DNA of 5,406 bases from Thermofilaceae archaeon (GTDB lineage: Archaea; Thermoproteota; Thermoprotei; Thermofilales; Thermofilaceae): contig JALVKT010000044.1 of assembly GCA_027027675.1 (NCBI GenBank), positions 1 through 5,406 of the forward strand, written 5' to 3'. The first letter of the stretch is position 1; every line of letters starts with the position of its first letter. Shown one piece after another: positions 1-4,731 of the stretch. The notes beneath the pieces are model-generated. The model saw only the letters and a program-made list of their open reading frames with translations. It was not told the DNA's origin and made no database searches. The position numbers were made by a program, and so were the translations under genes.

Positions 1-98
1 ACGACGAGGAATACCAGGTAGAGGAGCGGGTAGAGGATGAACACGGCGACATAGGCCAGTATGGCCAGCCTGGCGGCCCCGATGAAGCCTATCCTCAT
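1..98 (-). CDS. ABC transporter permease, N-terminal fragment (runs off left edge)
   Basis: This is the start of a membrane permease, with 32 complete codons visible before the window ends. It opens MRIGFIGAARL and continues into a long hydrophobic stretch ending in YPLLYLVFLV. That is the usual first transmembrane helix of binding-protein-dependent permeases, where a Tyr-Pro near the end of helix 1 is common. The ATG at 98-96 lies one base after the TGA of the ATPase gene, which indicates a tightly coupled operon. A GGTGG six bases before the ATG, inside the end of the ATPase gene, can serve as ribosome binding site. By family logic this subunit would form the membrane channel moving substrate from the binding protein at 1232-2611, powered by the ATPase at 100-1182. 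The EAA loop that contacts the ATPase is outside the window, so the subfamily cannot be judged. Confidence 0.85.
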   Translation of the reverse strand, partial: MRIGFIGAARLAILAYVAVFILYPLLYLVFLV

Positions 99-99
99 C

Positions 100-1182
100 T
101 CAGTCCACCCGGGACGCCCTCTTCAGGGCGAGCACGCTGTCAGGGTCTACGCTGACGAACACCTTTTCTCCGGGCTTCAGCACCCCCCTCTTCAGGGGGT
201 TGTGTATCTCAGCCTTCACGGTCTCGCCGCCGACAGCGACCTCGACCCTCAAGATGTTCCCCAGGAAGTGGGCCGCCCCGACCACGCCCCCGTACACGTT
301 TGCCCCATCGGGCTTCTCCCTGGACACCTCGACGTTCTCCGGCCTGAACACGAGGTACACCTTGTCGCCGGCCCGGGCCTCCTCCTCCAGCCTCGCCGCC
401 ACGGCCCCCATGCCCGTCTCCACTATGGCGCTGCCCTCGCCCGCCTCCGCCACGCGGCCCTCCACCATGTTTACCTGGCCGATGAAGTCGGCGACGAAAA
501 GCGTCTTGGGGTGGTAGTAGAGGCTCCAGGGGTCGTCGACCTGCTCCACGACGCCCTTGTTCACGACGGCTATCCTGTCGGAGATCACGAGGGCCTCCTC
601 CTGGTCATGGGTGACGTAAATCGTCGTTATCTTGAGCCTCTTCTGGAGCTTCCTTATCTCCCCCCTCACGGAAACCCTTATCTTCGCGTCGAGGTTGCTG
701 AGAGGCTCGTCGAGAAGGAGGAGGGACGGGTTTATCACGATGGCCCTGGCCAGGGCGACGCGCTGCTGCTGGCCCCCGCTCAGCTGGTGGGGGTACCTGT
801 CTCCGAGCCCCTCGAGGCCTACGAGCGCGAGAACCTCCTCCACCCTCTCCCTGACCTCGTCCCTCGGCACGCGGCGGATCCTAAGCCCGTAGGCGACGTT
901 GTCGAAGACGGTCATGTGGGGCCAGAGCGCGTAGTCCTGGAAGACGAAGCCTATGTTCCTCTCCCAGGGCGGGAGGCCTGTCACGTCTCTGCCGTCGAAG
1001 AGCACCCTGCCCTTAACGGGCCTGTAGAGCCCCGCTATAATCCTGAGGAGCGTGGTCTTGCCGCAGCCGCTTGGGCCGAGGAGCGTGAGGAACTCGCCCT
1101 CCCCTATGTCTAGGCTTATGCCCTTGAGCACTGTGAGGCCGCCGAAGGACATCCAGATGTTATCCAGCTTTACGCTCACCAA
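100..1182 (-). CDS. ABC importer ATP-binding subunit with C-terminal TOBE domain (PotA/FbpC-like)
   Basis: This cytoplasmic ATPase drives the importer encoded with it. Numbering from the TTG at 1182 (360 aa), the nucleotide-binding motifs appear in order and intact: Walker A GPSGCGKT (36-43), Q-loop Q82 in VFQDYALWP, signature LSGGQQQR (134-141), Walker B LLLLDEP (154-160), D-loop SNLD (162-165) and switch histidine H192 in YVTHDQ. Residues from about 240 to the end look like the TOBE regulatory domain (FRPENVEVS and FLGNILRVEV), typical of the spermidine/ferric/sugar importer ATPases of 350-370 aa. The longest reading starts at a TTG at 1191, but the only good ribosome binding site (AGGGGG, 1192-1197) touches that codon. 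It is 9 nt from the TTG at 1182 and 12 nt from the GTG at 1179, so 1182 is preferred. The gene sits 49 nt after the binding-protein gene and 1 nt before the permease. Motifs establish the ATPase class, not the substrate. Confidence 0.95.
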   Translation of the reverse strand: MVSVKLDNIWMSFGGLTVLKGISLDIGEGEFLTLLGPSGCGKTTLLRIIAGLYRPVKGRVLFDGRDVTGLPPWERNIGFVFQDYALWPHMTVFDNVAYGLRIRRVPRDEVRERVEEVLALVGLEGLGDRYPHQLSGGQQQRVALARAIVINPSLLLLDEPLSNLDAKIRVSVRGEIRKLQKRLKITTIYVTHDQEEALVISDRIAVVNKGVVEQVDDPWSLYYHPKTLFVADFIGQVNMVEGRVAEAGEGSAIVETGMGAVAARLEEEARAGDKVYLVFRPENVEVSREKPDGANVYGGVVGAAHFLGNILRVEVAVGGETVKAEIHNPLKRGVLKPGEKVFVSVDPDSVLALKRASRVD

Positions 1183-1191
1183 CCCGGACAA

Positions 1192-1197
1192 CCCCCT
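1192..1197 (-). promoter_or_regulatory. Ribosome binding site deciding the ATPase start
   Basis: The minus strand reads AGGGGG here, a fair match to the archaeal anti-Shine-Dalgarno partner. It abuts the TTG at 1191, which is too close for normal initiation. It lies 9 nt before the TTG at 1182 and 12 nt before the GTG at 1179. The spacing favours 1182, which removes three residues from the longest possible protein. This is inference from spacing only. Confidence 0.5.
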
Positions 1198-1231
1198 TGA
1201 GGAAAAAATTGCTTGAAACAGGGAAAAAGAC

Positions 1232-2611
1232 CTACTTTCCAGGCCTCCTCCTCGCCAGGAAGTACACCGCGGCCGCGGCTGCGATGACCACTATCGCGCC
1301 GGCCACGTAGAGCATCGTGGAGCCGCCTCCGCCGCCGCCGGCCATGTCCTTGGCTTCGAGGGCGAGCTTCTTAGCCGTCGCGTAGTCTCCCTTGTCGAAG
1401 GCCGCGATAGCCTCGTTGAGCTTCGCCTCGGCCTGCGGGTTGCCCTTGACAACCTTCTTTACGTCGAGGATTGTGAACCATGCGTCCTTGAGCTCCGCGT
1501 GCTTAGCAACTATGGACTCGTCGAATATCTTAGCCACCTCCTTGTAGTGCTCCTCGGCGAACTTGCTGTCGTAGAGCTTCTCCCCCTGGAACGTCTTGAG
1601 GTACTCGTAGATGTTGTCCTTGCCCCCCAGGGCCTCCCTCAGCGCCGCGGCCGGGGAGCCGGGCGGCCCCTCAATCTTAAGGTTGGGAATGACAGGTATC
1701 CCGCCGACGCTCAGCGCCGCCTCCTGCGCATCCGGCGTGTACCACCAGTCCAGGAAGGCCTTGGCTATGTTGGGGTGCGGCGCCCCCTTGAGCATCGAGA
1801 CGCCGCTAACTATGAAGCCCCTCGGGTCGAGGTATATGGAGACCGGGTAGCCCTTGGTCGAGTCAACTATGGCCGCCAGGTGGTAGCCGAAGCCCACCGC
1901 GTACTCGCCCTTGTCCACAAGGTCGTGGACGTCGTGGCTCCTCTGCACGAAGGTGCCCACGTTCGCCGCGAGCCTGCGCCAGTAGGCCCATCCCTTGTCC
2001 CAGCCCTCCCTCTGGAGGACTATCATCACGTTGATCGTCGTCGAGGAAGACCTTGATGGCGTGCACATGACTATGAGGTCGCGCCACTCGGGGTCTAGGA
2101 GCTCGTCCCAGCTCTTCGGCACGTTTAGGCCGAGCTTGCTTATAACCTGCTTGTTGTAGACGAAGCCGTGCCCCCACCAGAGCTTGGGGTGCCACATGTG
2201 GTCCCTATCCTTTATCTGGACGCCCATGAACTCGAAGGGGAGCGTCCTGTAGCCCTCGCTCTGCGGCTCATAGGCCTCTAGGAGGCCCTTCTCCTTGAGT
2301 GTGCGGTGGAAGGTCAGGTCGCCCCCGAAGAATATGTCCGCCTCGGGCTTCCCGTTCCAGGCTATTATACGGTTCATGCACTCGGGGCTTCCCGCCTTTA
2401 TGAACTCCATCTTGACGTTTACGCCGAGCTTTTCCCTCGCGTATGCCTCGAACTTCGCCTTGACCGCTTCGAGGAGATCCGACCTGCTGGGCGTTATGAG
2501 GACGAGTGTCTCCTCGTACTGCGGCGCCGAGTATGCGAGGGGCGCAAGGAGGGATGCGAGGAATAGTGCTAGGACGGCTGTTATAACAAGCCTTTTACCT
2601 GTTTTTTCCAT
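1232..2611 (-). CDS. ABC transporter solute-binding protein, signal peptide plus C-terminal membrane anchor (COG1840/AfuA-like)
   Basis: This 459-aa extracellular substrate-binding protein has three parts. Residues 1-29 are a signal peptide: a basic start, a hydrophobic core at about 9-27 and a likely cut after AYSA. Residues 34-385 are a type 2 periplasmic-binding fold, with VPKSWDELLDPEWRDLIVM (164-182) and SGVSMLKGAPHP (269-280) resembling COG1840 iron/phosphonate/thiamine-type binding proteins. Residues 395-424 look like a charged helical hairpin (FDKGDYATAKKLALEA), followed by six glycines (425-430), a transmembrane helix (432-453) and a basic RRRPGK tail. This anchor is the usual archaeal replacement for a lipid anchor. 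The ATG at 2611 has GGTG 8 nt upstream. The gene heads the operon, ahead of the ATPase and permease. Classical ferric-binding proteins carry adjacent tyrosines in the C-terminal lobe; the comparable stretch here (GFGYHLA, 240-246) shows one Tyr followed by His. The ligand is therefore left open. Confidence 0.92.
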   Translation of the reverse strand: MEKTGKRLVITAVLALFLASLLAPLAYSAPQYEETLVLITPSRSDLLEAVKAKFEAYAREKLGVNVKMEFIKAGSPECMNRIIAWNGKPEADIFFGGDLTFHRTLKEKGLLEAYEPQSEGYRTLPFEFMGVQIKDRDHMWHPKLWWGHGFVYNKQVISKLGLNVPKSWDELLDPEWRDLIVMCTPSRSSSTTINVMIVLQREGWDKGWAYWRRLAANVGTFVQRSHDVHDLVDKGEYAVGFGYHLAAIVDSTKGYPVSIYLDPRGFIVSGVSMLKGAPHPNIAKAFLDWWYTPDAQEAALSVGGIPVIPNLKIEGPPGSPAAALREALGGKDNIYEYLKTFQGEKLYDSKFAEEHYKEVAKIFDESIVAKHAELKDAWFTILDVKKVVKGNPQAEAKLNEAIAAFDKGDYATAKKLALEAKDMAGGGGGGSTMLYVAGAIVVIAAAAAVYFLARRRPGK

Positions 2612-2619
2612 TTTATTGG

Positions 2620-2664
2620 CACCGCTTTACAGTTATTGTATAAGATGAGCCATATAAGTTTTAT
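2620..2664 (-). promoter_or_regulatory. Promoter and ribosome binding site of the ABC operon
   Basis: On the minus strand, ATAAAA (2664-2659, BRE-like) runs into CTTATATG (2658-2651, TATA-like). An archaeal start point about 25 bp downstream would fall near 2630, leaving a leader of about 18 nt. That leader contains GGTG at 2623-2620, 8 nt before the ATG at 2611, matching the spacing seen before the regulator and MarC genes. A second TATA-like element, CTTATACAA (2644-2636), could instead give a nearly leaderless transcript. A small inverted repeat TACA-5-TGTA (2628-2640) overlaps the predicted start point and might be an operator. Positions are read directly; function is inferred. Confidence 0.55.
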
Positions 2665-2681
2665 TGATTACCATAATTAAC

Positions 2682-2724
2682 CCTAAAGTTAGAAATCTTT
2701 AATTTTACATTTATCCTAAAGATT
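2682..2724. repeat. Inverted repeat AATCTTTA/TAAAGATT with a flanking direct repeat, upstream of the ABC promoter
   Basis: AATCTTTA (2694-2701) and TAAAGATT (2717-2724) are perfect 8-bp inverted arms separated by 15 bp. CCTAAAG also occurs twice in direct orientation (2682-2688 and 2715-2721), 33 bp apart, about three helical turns. The array lies 20-60 bp upstream of the TATA/BRE element of the ABC operon, a position used by archaeal activators. The 9-mer AAATCTTTA recurs in the other gap at 4026-4034. The repeats are certain; a regulatory role is inference, and the region is AT-rich enough for some chance matches. Confidence 0.5.
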
Positions 2725-2741
2725 AAGTTTTTACTGATGAA

Positions 2742-2766
2742 TATTTTTCATAAAAATAACAATTAT
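2742..2766 (-). terminator. Putative T-rich terminator with short hairpin after the regulator gene
   Basis: Downstream of the regulator's TAG (2791-2789) the minus strand becomes T-rich and includes TTATTTTTATG. TATTTTT (2742-2748) and AAAAATA (2752-2758) form a perfect 7-bp inverted repeat with a 3-base loop. Archaeal termination depends mainly on T-runs, so this is a plausible end for the regulator transcript about 30-50 nt past its stop codon. An all-A/T hairpin is weak, so the T-run matters more than the stem. Confidence 0.4.
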
Positions 2767-2788
2767 TTATTACCACAATCAAGCCAGG

Positions 2789-3859
2789 CTAGAAAAACTC
2801 CCTACCCTCAAAAACCGTGCCAGCCGCGCGGCGCGGCGGGTCCTCGGGCCACACCCACCTCCGCTTCTCCGTAGCCCTCCACAGCATGGGCACATAGACC
2901 TCCCTAGACCCGACAGGGTCGACGAGGTCGCCCAGGGGCATATCCACCCCCAGGCTTCCAAGGAACCTGTAAATGTGCTCGAAGTAGCTGCACAGCGGGT
3001 AGCCGGCGACGACCGCCCTGTCAACGTCTACGGCGGCGTAGGAGAAGCCCGGCAGGTTTACCAGCATGCGGGCTGCGAGCGGCGCCCTCGGCCCCTCAAG
3101 GTAGAAGACCCTGCGCGGCACCTTCCACGACCTGCCGAAGCAGAGGCACGTGGCGTTTCCCTCCCAGTACCTCTCCTTTACGTGGTGCACCGTGTGGTAG
3201 CTGAGCGCCTGGCTGCTCAGGCTGGGGAGGGAGGGGTCTAGGAGGCTGGCGTGCCGGGCTATTTTTCCGGGCCTCATGAATGGGTCTGCCATTTTAATTG
3301 ATATTATCATAAGGTCTATTTTGTCGGGGGGACGGGGGGCGCCCGTGAACGGCTCTACGGGTGCCGCGTAGACGGCGGGGTCCTTGTAGAAGCCGTACCT
3401 GGGCTTCAAGGTTTCCCCGGTGTACTCGTTGAACGCGGGGTCCGGTTTCCAGTAGTGGAGTTCGTAGCCCTTAACCACTATTAGGGGCTCCTCGTAGAGC
3501 TCCTCAAGGTACTTGTCGAGGAGCTGGACTGGGACTAGGGCTACGAGGAGCACGTAGCTGCGTGTGCCTGTAAGCGTTGTCTTGTACAGGGTGAATGGGG
3601 GAGGCTCGCCGGGCGAGCTTTTGAGGAACACATGTAGGGGTATGAGTCCTACTTCTCTGAGTTTTATCTGGAACTTGAACTGTACTATTTTGCGTAGTCT
3701 TTCGAGGACCTTTATGATTGTGCTGTAGGGGATGTTTGATAGCCTGGCTAGTTCGCGTATTGTCCAGGCTCGCTTTACGCTGAGGAGAATTTTCCACTCT
3801 TTCTGGTCGAGAAAAACTTGTTCTCCATGTATGCTTCCCCTACGTATTATTTTCGGCAT
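2789..3859 (-). CDS. Putative transcription regulator with two helix-turn-helix modules, each followed by an Lrp/RAM-like segment
   Basis: I do not recognise a named family for this 356-aa protein. Residues 18-60 read as a winged helix-turn-helix (WTIRELARLSNIPYSTIIK then VLERLRK). They are followed by a segment (about 70-137) resembling the Lrp/AsnC effector-binding (RAM) fold: GLIPLHVFLK, then TGTRSYVLLVALVPVQLL. The pattern seems to repeat. Residues 178-232 (DKIDLMIISIK, RPGKIARHASLL, LSSQALSYHTVHHVKERYW) look like a second helix-turn-helix, and 250-300 (FYLEGPRAPLAARMLVNLPG, AVVAGYPLCSYFEHIYRFL) like a second RAM-type unit. There is no signal peptide or membrane helix, so it is probably cytoplasmic. 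The ATG at 3859 is well supported by GGTGA 7 nt upstream. It lies alone between two AT-rich gaps, codirectional with and just upstream of the ABC operon, so local control of that operon is a guess from position. DNA binding is fairly likely; the duplicated architecture is moderately likely. Confidence 0.75.
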   Translation of the reverse strand: MPKIIRRGSIHGEQVFLDQKEWKILLSVKRAWTIRELARLSNIPYSTIIKVLERLRKIVQFKFQIKLREVGLIPLHVFLKSSPGEPPPFTLYKTTLTGTRSYVLLVALVPVQLLDKYLEELYEEPLIVVKGYELHYWKPDPAFNEYTGETLKPRYGFYKDPAVYAAPVEPFTGAPRPPDKIDLMIISIKMADPFMRPGKIARHASLLDPSLPSLSSQALSYHTVHHVKERYWEGNATCLCFGRSWKVPRRVFYLEGPRAPLAARMLVNLPGFSYAAVDVDRAVVAGYPLCSYFEHIYRFLGSLGVDMPLGDLVDPVGSREVYVPMLWRATEKRRWVWPEDPPRRAAGTVFEGREFF

Positions 3860-3866
3860 TTCTCCT

Positions 3867-3871
3867 TCACC
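3867..3871 (-). promoter_or_regulatory. Ribosome binding site of the regulator gene
   Basis: GGTGA on the minus strand lies 7 nt before the ATG at 3859, with a GGAG between them. It fixes the start codon and implies a leadered transcript. Confidence 0.65.
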
Positions 3872-3887
3872 TTGACGTAGGGGTATT

Positions 3888-3915
3888 CAATAGACCTATT
3901 GTAAAAATAGTTTAC
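3888..3915. repeat. Cluster of overlapping palindromes upstream of the regulator gene (operator candidate)
   Basis: CAATAG-AC-CTATTG (3888-3901) is a perfect 6-bp inverted repeat around a 2-bp centre. It overlaps GTAAA-5-TTTAC (3901-3915). On the minus strand, CTATT-5-AATAG is a further pairing of the same letters. The cluster ends 29 bp before the ATG at 3859 and lies 28-55 bp downstream of the TATA-like element at 3943-3956. It would therefore be suited to blocking transcription or to autoregulation by a dimeric helix-turn-helix protein. The palindromes are seen directly; the binding partner is unknown. Confidence 0.5.
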
Positions 3916-3942
3916 GTATTTTCGATGATGTTACTTTCGAAG

Positions 3943-3956
3943 ATATATTTATAATA
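3943..3956 (-). promoter_or_regulatory. TATA-like element, likely promoter of the regulator gene
   Basis: The minus strand reads TATTATAAATATAT here, close to the archaeal TATA consensus. A start point about 25 bp downstream would fall near 3922, giving a leader of roughly 60 nt that includes the palindrome cluster and the GGTGA ribosome binding site. Competing candidates exist on the same strand: TTTATAAT at 3987-3980 and the weaker CTATTTTTAC at 3910-3901. The choice is uncertain. Confidence 0.4.
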
Positions 3957-3961
3957 CAAAA

Positions 3962-3984
3962 TATAATGTAAAGCCGGCATTATA
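3962..3984. repeat. Inverted repeat TATAATG/CATTATA around a GCCGGC core
   Basis: TATAATG (3962-3968) and CATTATA (3978-3984) are perfect 7-bp arms. The last base of the GCCGGC palindrome (3973-3978) is also the first base of the right arm. This small GC block stands out inside a strongly AT-rich gap and lies just upstream of the TATA-like element at 3943-3956, so it could be a regulator or general transcription factor site. The repeat is certain; the role is not known. Confidence 0.4.
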
Positions 3985-4021
3985 AAAATTTTTGTCAGTT
4001 ATAATAAAATGTTACTTCATT

Positions 4022-4040
4022 GTTAAAATCTTTATTTACA
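4022..4040 (+). repeat. Second copy of the AAATCTTTA-centred intergenic motif
   Basis: GTTAAAATCTTTATTTACA here matches the sequence beginning GTTAGAAATCTTTA at 2688, allowing three single-base gaps, over about 22 bp. The core AAATCTTTA (4026-4034) is identical to 2693-2701. The two copies sit in the gaps on either side of the regulator gene and have the same orientation. A shared regulator site is a fair guess, but AT-rich composition weakens it. Confidence 0.4.
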
Positions 4041-4078
4041 CTAAGCTTGTATAGATAATAAAAACATACTTTCATAAT

Positions 4079-4120
4079 ATTTTTAATTAAAATAACCTAG
4101 TTACTAAAAGAACAATAATT
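4079..4120 (-). terminator. Putative T-rich terminator after the tyrS-MarC pair
   Basis: After the MarC gene's TGA (4131-4129) the minus strand turns T-rich, with AATTATTGTTCTTTTAG (4120-4104). It then reaches a perfect 12-bp palindrome TTTTAATTAAAA (4081-4092). T-runs are the usual archaeal termination signal, so this probably ends the tyrS-MarC transcript. No stable GC hairpin is present. Confidence 0.35.
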
Positions 4121-4128
4121 ATTCCCCA

Positions 4129-4731
4129 TCACCCGTGGAGCCGCAGAGCCTCCACTATCTCCTCCACTCCTCCCCTCATCATGGAGACTGCTATCACTGC
4201 TAGGAGTAGCGAGAAGACCTTTGATATCACGAGTATGGAGTTTCGGCCCGCGTGCCTCAGTATGTGCTTGCTGTACTTGAGGAGTATGTAGGCGAGGAGC
4301 GTGTTCGCGGCTATCGACGTCAGGGTTGGGAGGGGGCCGTATATTGTGTTGAGGTACATGACCATGTATATGCTTCCGGGGCCGGCGAGGAGGGGCGTCG
4401 CCATCGGGACTATGGCTATGTCCTCCACCTGTATCTGCTCGGCCTCCACGTGGCCTAGGAGGCCCTCCACGGCTATGAGGAGTAGGAGGAGGCCTCCCGC
4501 TATCTTGAAGTCGCTTATTGTTACGCCGTAGTATTGTAGGAAGGAGTACCCGAAGAGCATGAAGAATATGAGGAGGGCTGACGCGACCGCCACGGACTTT
4601 AGGAATATCTTGTCCCTCTCCTCCTCCCTTATGTTCCTTGTGAGGCTGTAGAATATGGGTATGTTGCCGACGCTGTCGAAGACTATGAAGAGGGCTATGA
4701 ATGCGTCCCAGTAGGGCTTCGCCGCGGACAA
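4129..4731 (-). CDS. MarC/SnatA-family integral membrane protein (possible amino acid transporter)
   Basis: This 200-aa polytopic membrane protein is full length for the MarC (COG2095) family. Family hallmarks are visible: FDSVGNIPIF (18-27) in helix 1, FKIAGGLLLLLIAVEGL (75-91) in helix 3, and VPMATPLLAGPGSI (108-121) in helix 4. About six transmembrane helices can be placed near residues 9-30, 42-67, 72-92, 106-127, 130-152 and 166-187. The loop between helices 1 and 2 is strongly charged (TRNIREEERDK). Most MarC proteins have no proven role, but the archaeal member SnatA from Thermococcus transports small neutral amino acids, so amino acid movement is a reasonable but unproven guess. The start is a TTG at 4731, directly abutting the tyrS stop codon with no spacer. 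GGTGA inside the end of tyrS, 8 nt upstream, supports it. Cotranscription and coupled translation with tyrS are likely. Confidence 0.9.
   Translation of the reverse strand: MSAAKPYWDAFIALFIVFDSVGNIPIFYSLTRNIREEERDKIFLKSVAVASALLIFFMLFGYSFLQYYGVTISDFKIAGGLLLLLIAVEGLLGHVEAEQIQVEDIAIVPMATPLLAGPGSIYMVMYLNTIYGPLPTLTSIAANTLLAYILLKYSKHILRHAGRNSILVISKVFSLLLAVIAVSMMRGGVEEIVEALRLHG

Larger units (their letters stand above)
3928..4017 (+). repeat. Direct repeat ATGTTACTT, two copies
   Basis: ATGTTACTT occurs at 3928-3936 and again at 4009-4017, 81 bp apart in the gap before the regulator gene. The shorter core GTTACT occurs a third time at 4100-4105. Function is unknown. In a gap this AT-rich, a 9-mer repeat could be chance, so it is recorded as an observation only. 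Confidence 0.3.

Noticed and set aside
61..1113. 350-codon open frame on the plus strand antisense to the ATPase gene
   Set aside because: It lies opposite an ATPase with every catalytic motif intact and has no recognisable domain. Long antisense frames are common opposite GC-rich codon use.
1499..2056. 185-codon plus-strand frame opposite the binding-protein gene
   Set aside because: It is low-complexity, rich in Leu, Val, Arg and Pro, with no family resemblance, and is antisense to a well-supported gene.
1863..2195. 110-codon frame on the minus strand inside the binding-protein gene
   Set aside because: It is an alternative frame of the same strand, rich in Arg, Gly and Pro with no motif. 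The binding-protein frame explains the region.
2295..2648. Plus-strand frames of 117 and 86 codons opposite the start of the binding-protein gene
   Set aside because: They are antisense to the signal peptide and N-terminal region, run into its promoter, and show no motif.
2734..2788. TGATGA at 2734-2739 as a possible C box of a C/D guide RNA
   Set aside because: There is no matching D box (CTGA) at a suitable distance, and the region is better explained as a T-rich terminator on the opposite strand.
3504..3797. 97-codon minus-strand frame within the regulator gene
   Set aside because: It is an out-of-frame reading with unusual Thr, Gln and Pro content, while the regulator frame has a coherent helix-turn-helix there.
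3995..4075. 26-codon open frame on the minus strand in the AT-rich gap, starting ATGAAAGTATGT
   Set aside because: It has no ribosome binding site, its codon content mirrors the AT-rich gap and not the real genes, and it overlaps the shared AAATCTTTA motif. It is probably chance.
3860..4128. AT-rich gap as a replication origin
   Set aside because: There is no recognisable origin recognition box repeat and no Orc1/Cdc6 gene nearby. AT richness is shared with the other gap and fits promoters and terminators.
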